Assembly (NCBI GenBank): GCA_946406145.1
Contig: CAMJJL010000001.1
Span: 85,992 to 149,991, forward strand
DNA from: an uncultured Clostridia bacterium
GTDB taxonomy: Bacteria > Bacillota > Clostridia > Oscillospirales > Acutalibacteraceae
DNA: 64,000 nucleotides
Reading direction: 5' to 3'
Under the pieces are notes generated by a model. It did not search any database, was not told the origin of the DNA, and worked only from the letters and a program-made list of their open reading frames with translations. The first letter of the stretch is position 1; every line of letters starts with the position of its first letter. The position numbers were made by a program, and so were the translations under genes. Shown here in pieces: positions 63,609 to 64,000 of this stretch.

Positions 63609-63819
63609 GGTGAATGGTGAATAGTGAATGGTGAATGGTGGATGGAGGGCTCCGCCCTCACCCGATTAGATAATTAAAACCAAATAAGCATAAAGAATAG
63701 AAAAAATGTCAACATCTCATCACAGAGTATCGAACGCCTTCTTTTGCAGCCATTATACTAATCCAAAACGCGTCAGCGTTTCCCGACACCATTCACCATT
63801 CACCATTCGCCATTCACCT
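63609..63819. repeat. inverted pair of GTGAATG short-repeat blocks
   Basis: TGGTGAATGGTGAATAGTG with further copies (63609-63641) is mirrored by CACCATTCACCATTCACC and CATTCGCCATTCACC (63786-63819). The inverted arms enclose about 145 bp without a gene. Confidence 0.7.
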
Positions 63820-63969
63820 AAATCAATATCTTGTGTGTCGGTTTTTGTCAACACCAAGCGACATGAAAAAGTTTACAAAAATTGATACATTTTCTTGTGC
63901 AGAAATTAAAGGTTTGTAACGAAAAGAAGAAAAAAGTATCAAAAATTTAAATTTTCTTACAAAAAAGGG

Positions 63970-63998
63970 TTGTTTTTTTTCGAATAACGTATTATAAT
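63970..63998 (+). promoter_or_regulatory. promoter reading out of the window
   Basis: TTGTTT, 17 bases, TATAAT. The stretch 63820-63969 is AT-rich and holds no gene. Confidence 0.6.
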
Positions 63999-64000
63999 AC

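Noticed and set aside
1..64000. CRISPR arrays
   Set aside because: No regularly spaced identical repeats with unique spacers were seen; the repeats present are dispersed palindromes.

Overview
The window looks like the chromosome of a spore-forming, low-GC Gram-positive gut Clostridium of the Ruminococcaceae/Oscillospiraceae type. Support comes from spo0A, spoIVB and a bofA-like gene, a bacterial class A RNase P RNA, a dockerin-bearing secreted protein and starch-binding-like (CBM26-like) modules. Ruminococcus bromii or a relative is a reasonable guess, but no 16S gene is present to test it. By eye the host genes are roughly balanced in GC, while the 6.5-27 kb block is clearly AT-rich.

Layout. 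(1) 1-6.2 kb: the end of a VOC-family gene, then six forward genes, mostly membrane proteins, including a membrane-fused glycerophosphodiester phosphodiesterase and a DUF6765-like protein. (2) 6.47-27.02 kb: an integrative element of about 20.5 kb inserted in the 3' end of tRNA-Ser(GGA), flanked by direct repeats of about 100 bp. It carries a tyrosine integrase, an Xis-like protein, a DnaG-like primase, a helicase-like ATPase, an HU-like protein, a serine recombinase, an ArdC antirestriction protein, a lone phage tail-tip-like protein, secreted proteins, a probable type I toxin-antitoxin locus and a repressor with a repeated operator. No capsid, terminase, relaxase or type IV secretion gene was seen. 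A degenerate integrase tail just outside the left repeat shows that an earlier element used the same tRNA site. (3) 27.4-28.6 kb: a GT87-like membrane glycosyltransferase on the reverse strand. (4) 29.1-48.8 kb: the most unusual region, a forward cluster of SipW-type secreted proteins. It has seven proteins with a TasA-like N-terminal signal (an A/S-W-F type motif at the end of the hydrophobic helix), an eighth anchored paralogue, two ER-type (Ser-His) signal peptidases, a membrane-anchored McrB-like AAA+ ATPase and a long DUF2357-like coiled-coil protein. Several of the large proteins carry CBM26-like or Ig-like repeats. (5) 49-63.6 kb: housekeeping genes: radC, uvrB, a type IIA topoisomerase pair split by a DUF559 endonuclease cassette with 46 bp inverted repeats, secG, a bofA-like gene, a DUF4364-like gene, spo0A, spoIVB, cca and rnpB.

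How it fits together. The 29-49 kb cluster reads as a surface-fibre or adhesion system. The signal peptidases mature TasA-like subunits, a small abundant subunit (30.0 kb) would form the fibre, and giant modular proteins would decorate it. The McrB-like ATPase and its DUF2357 partner would power or control assembly from the membrane; this last role is inference. Short palindromic repeat families are scattered between the host genes, outside the element.
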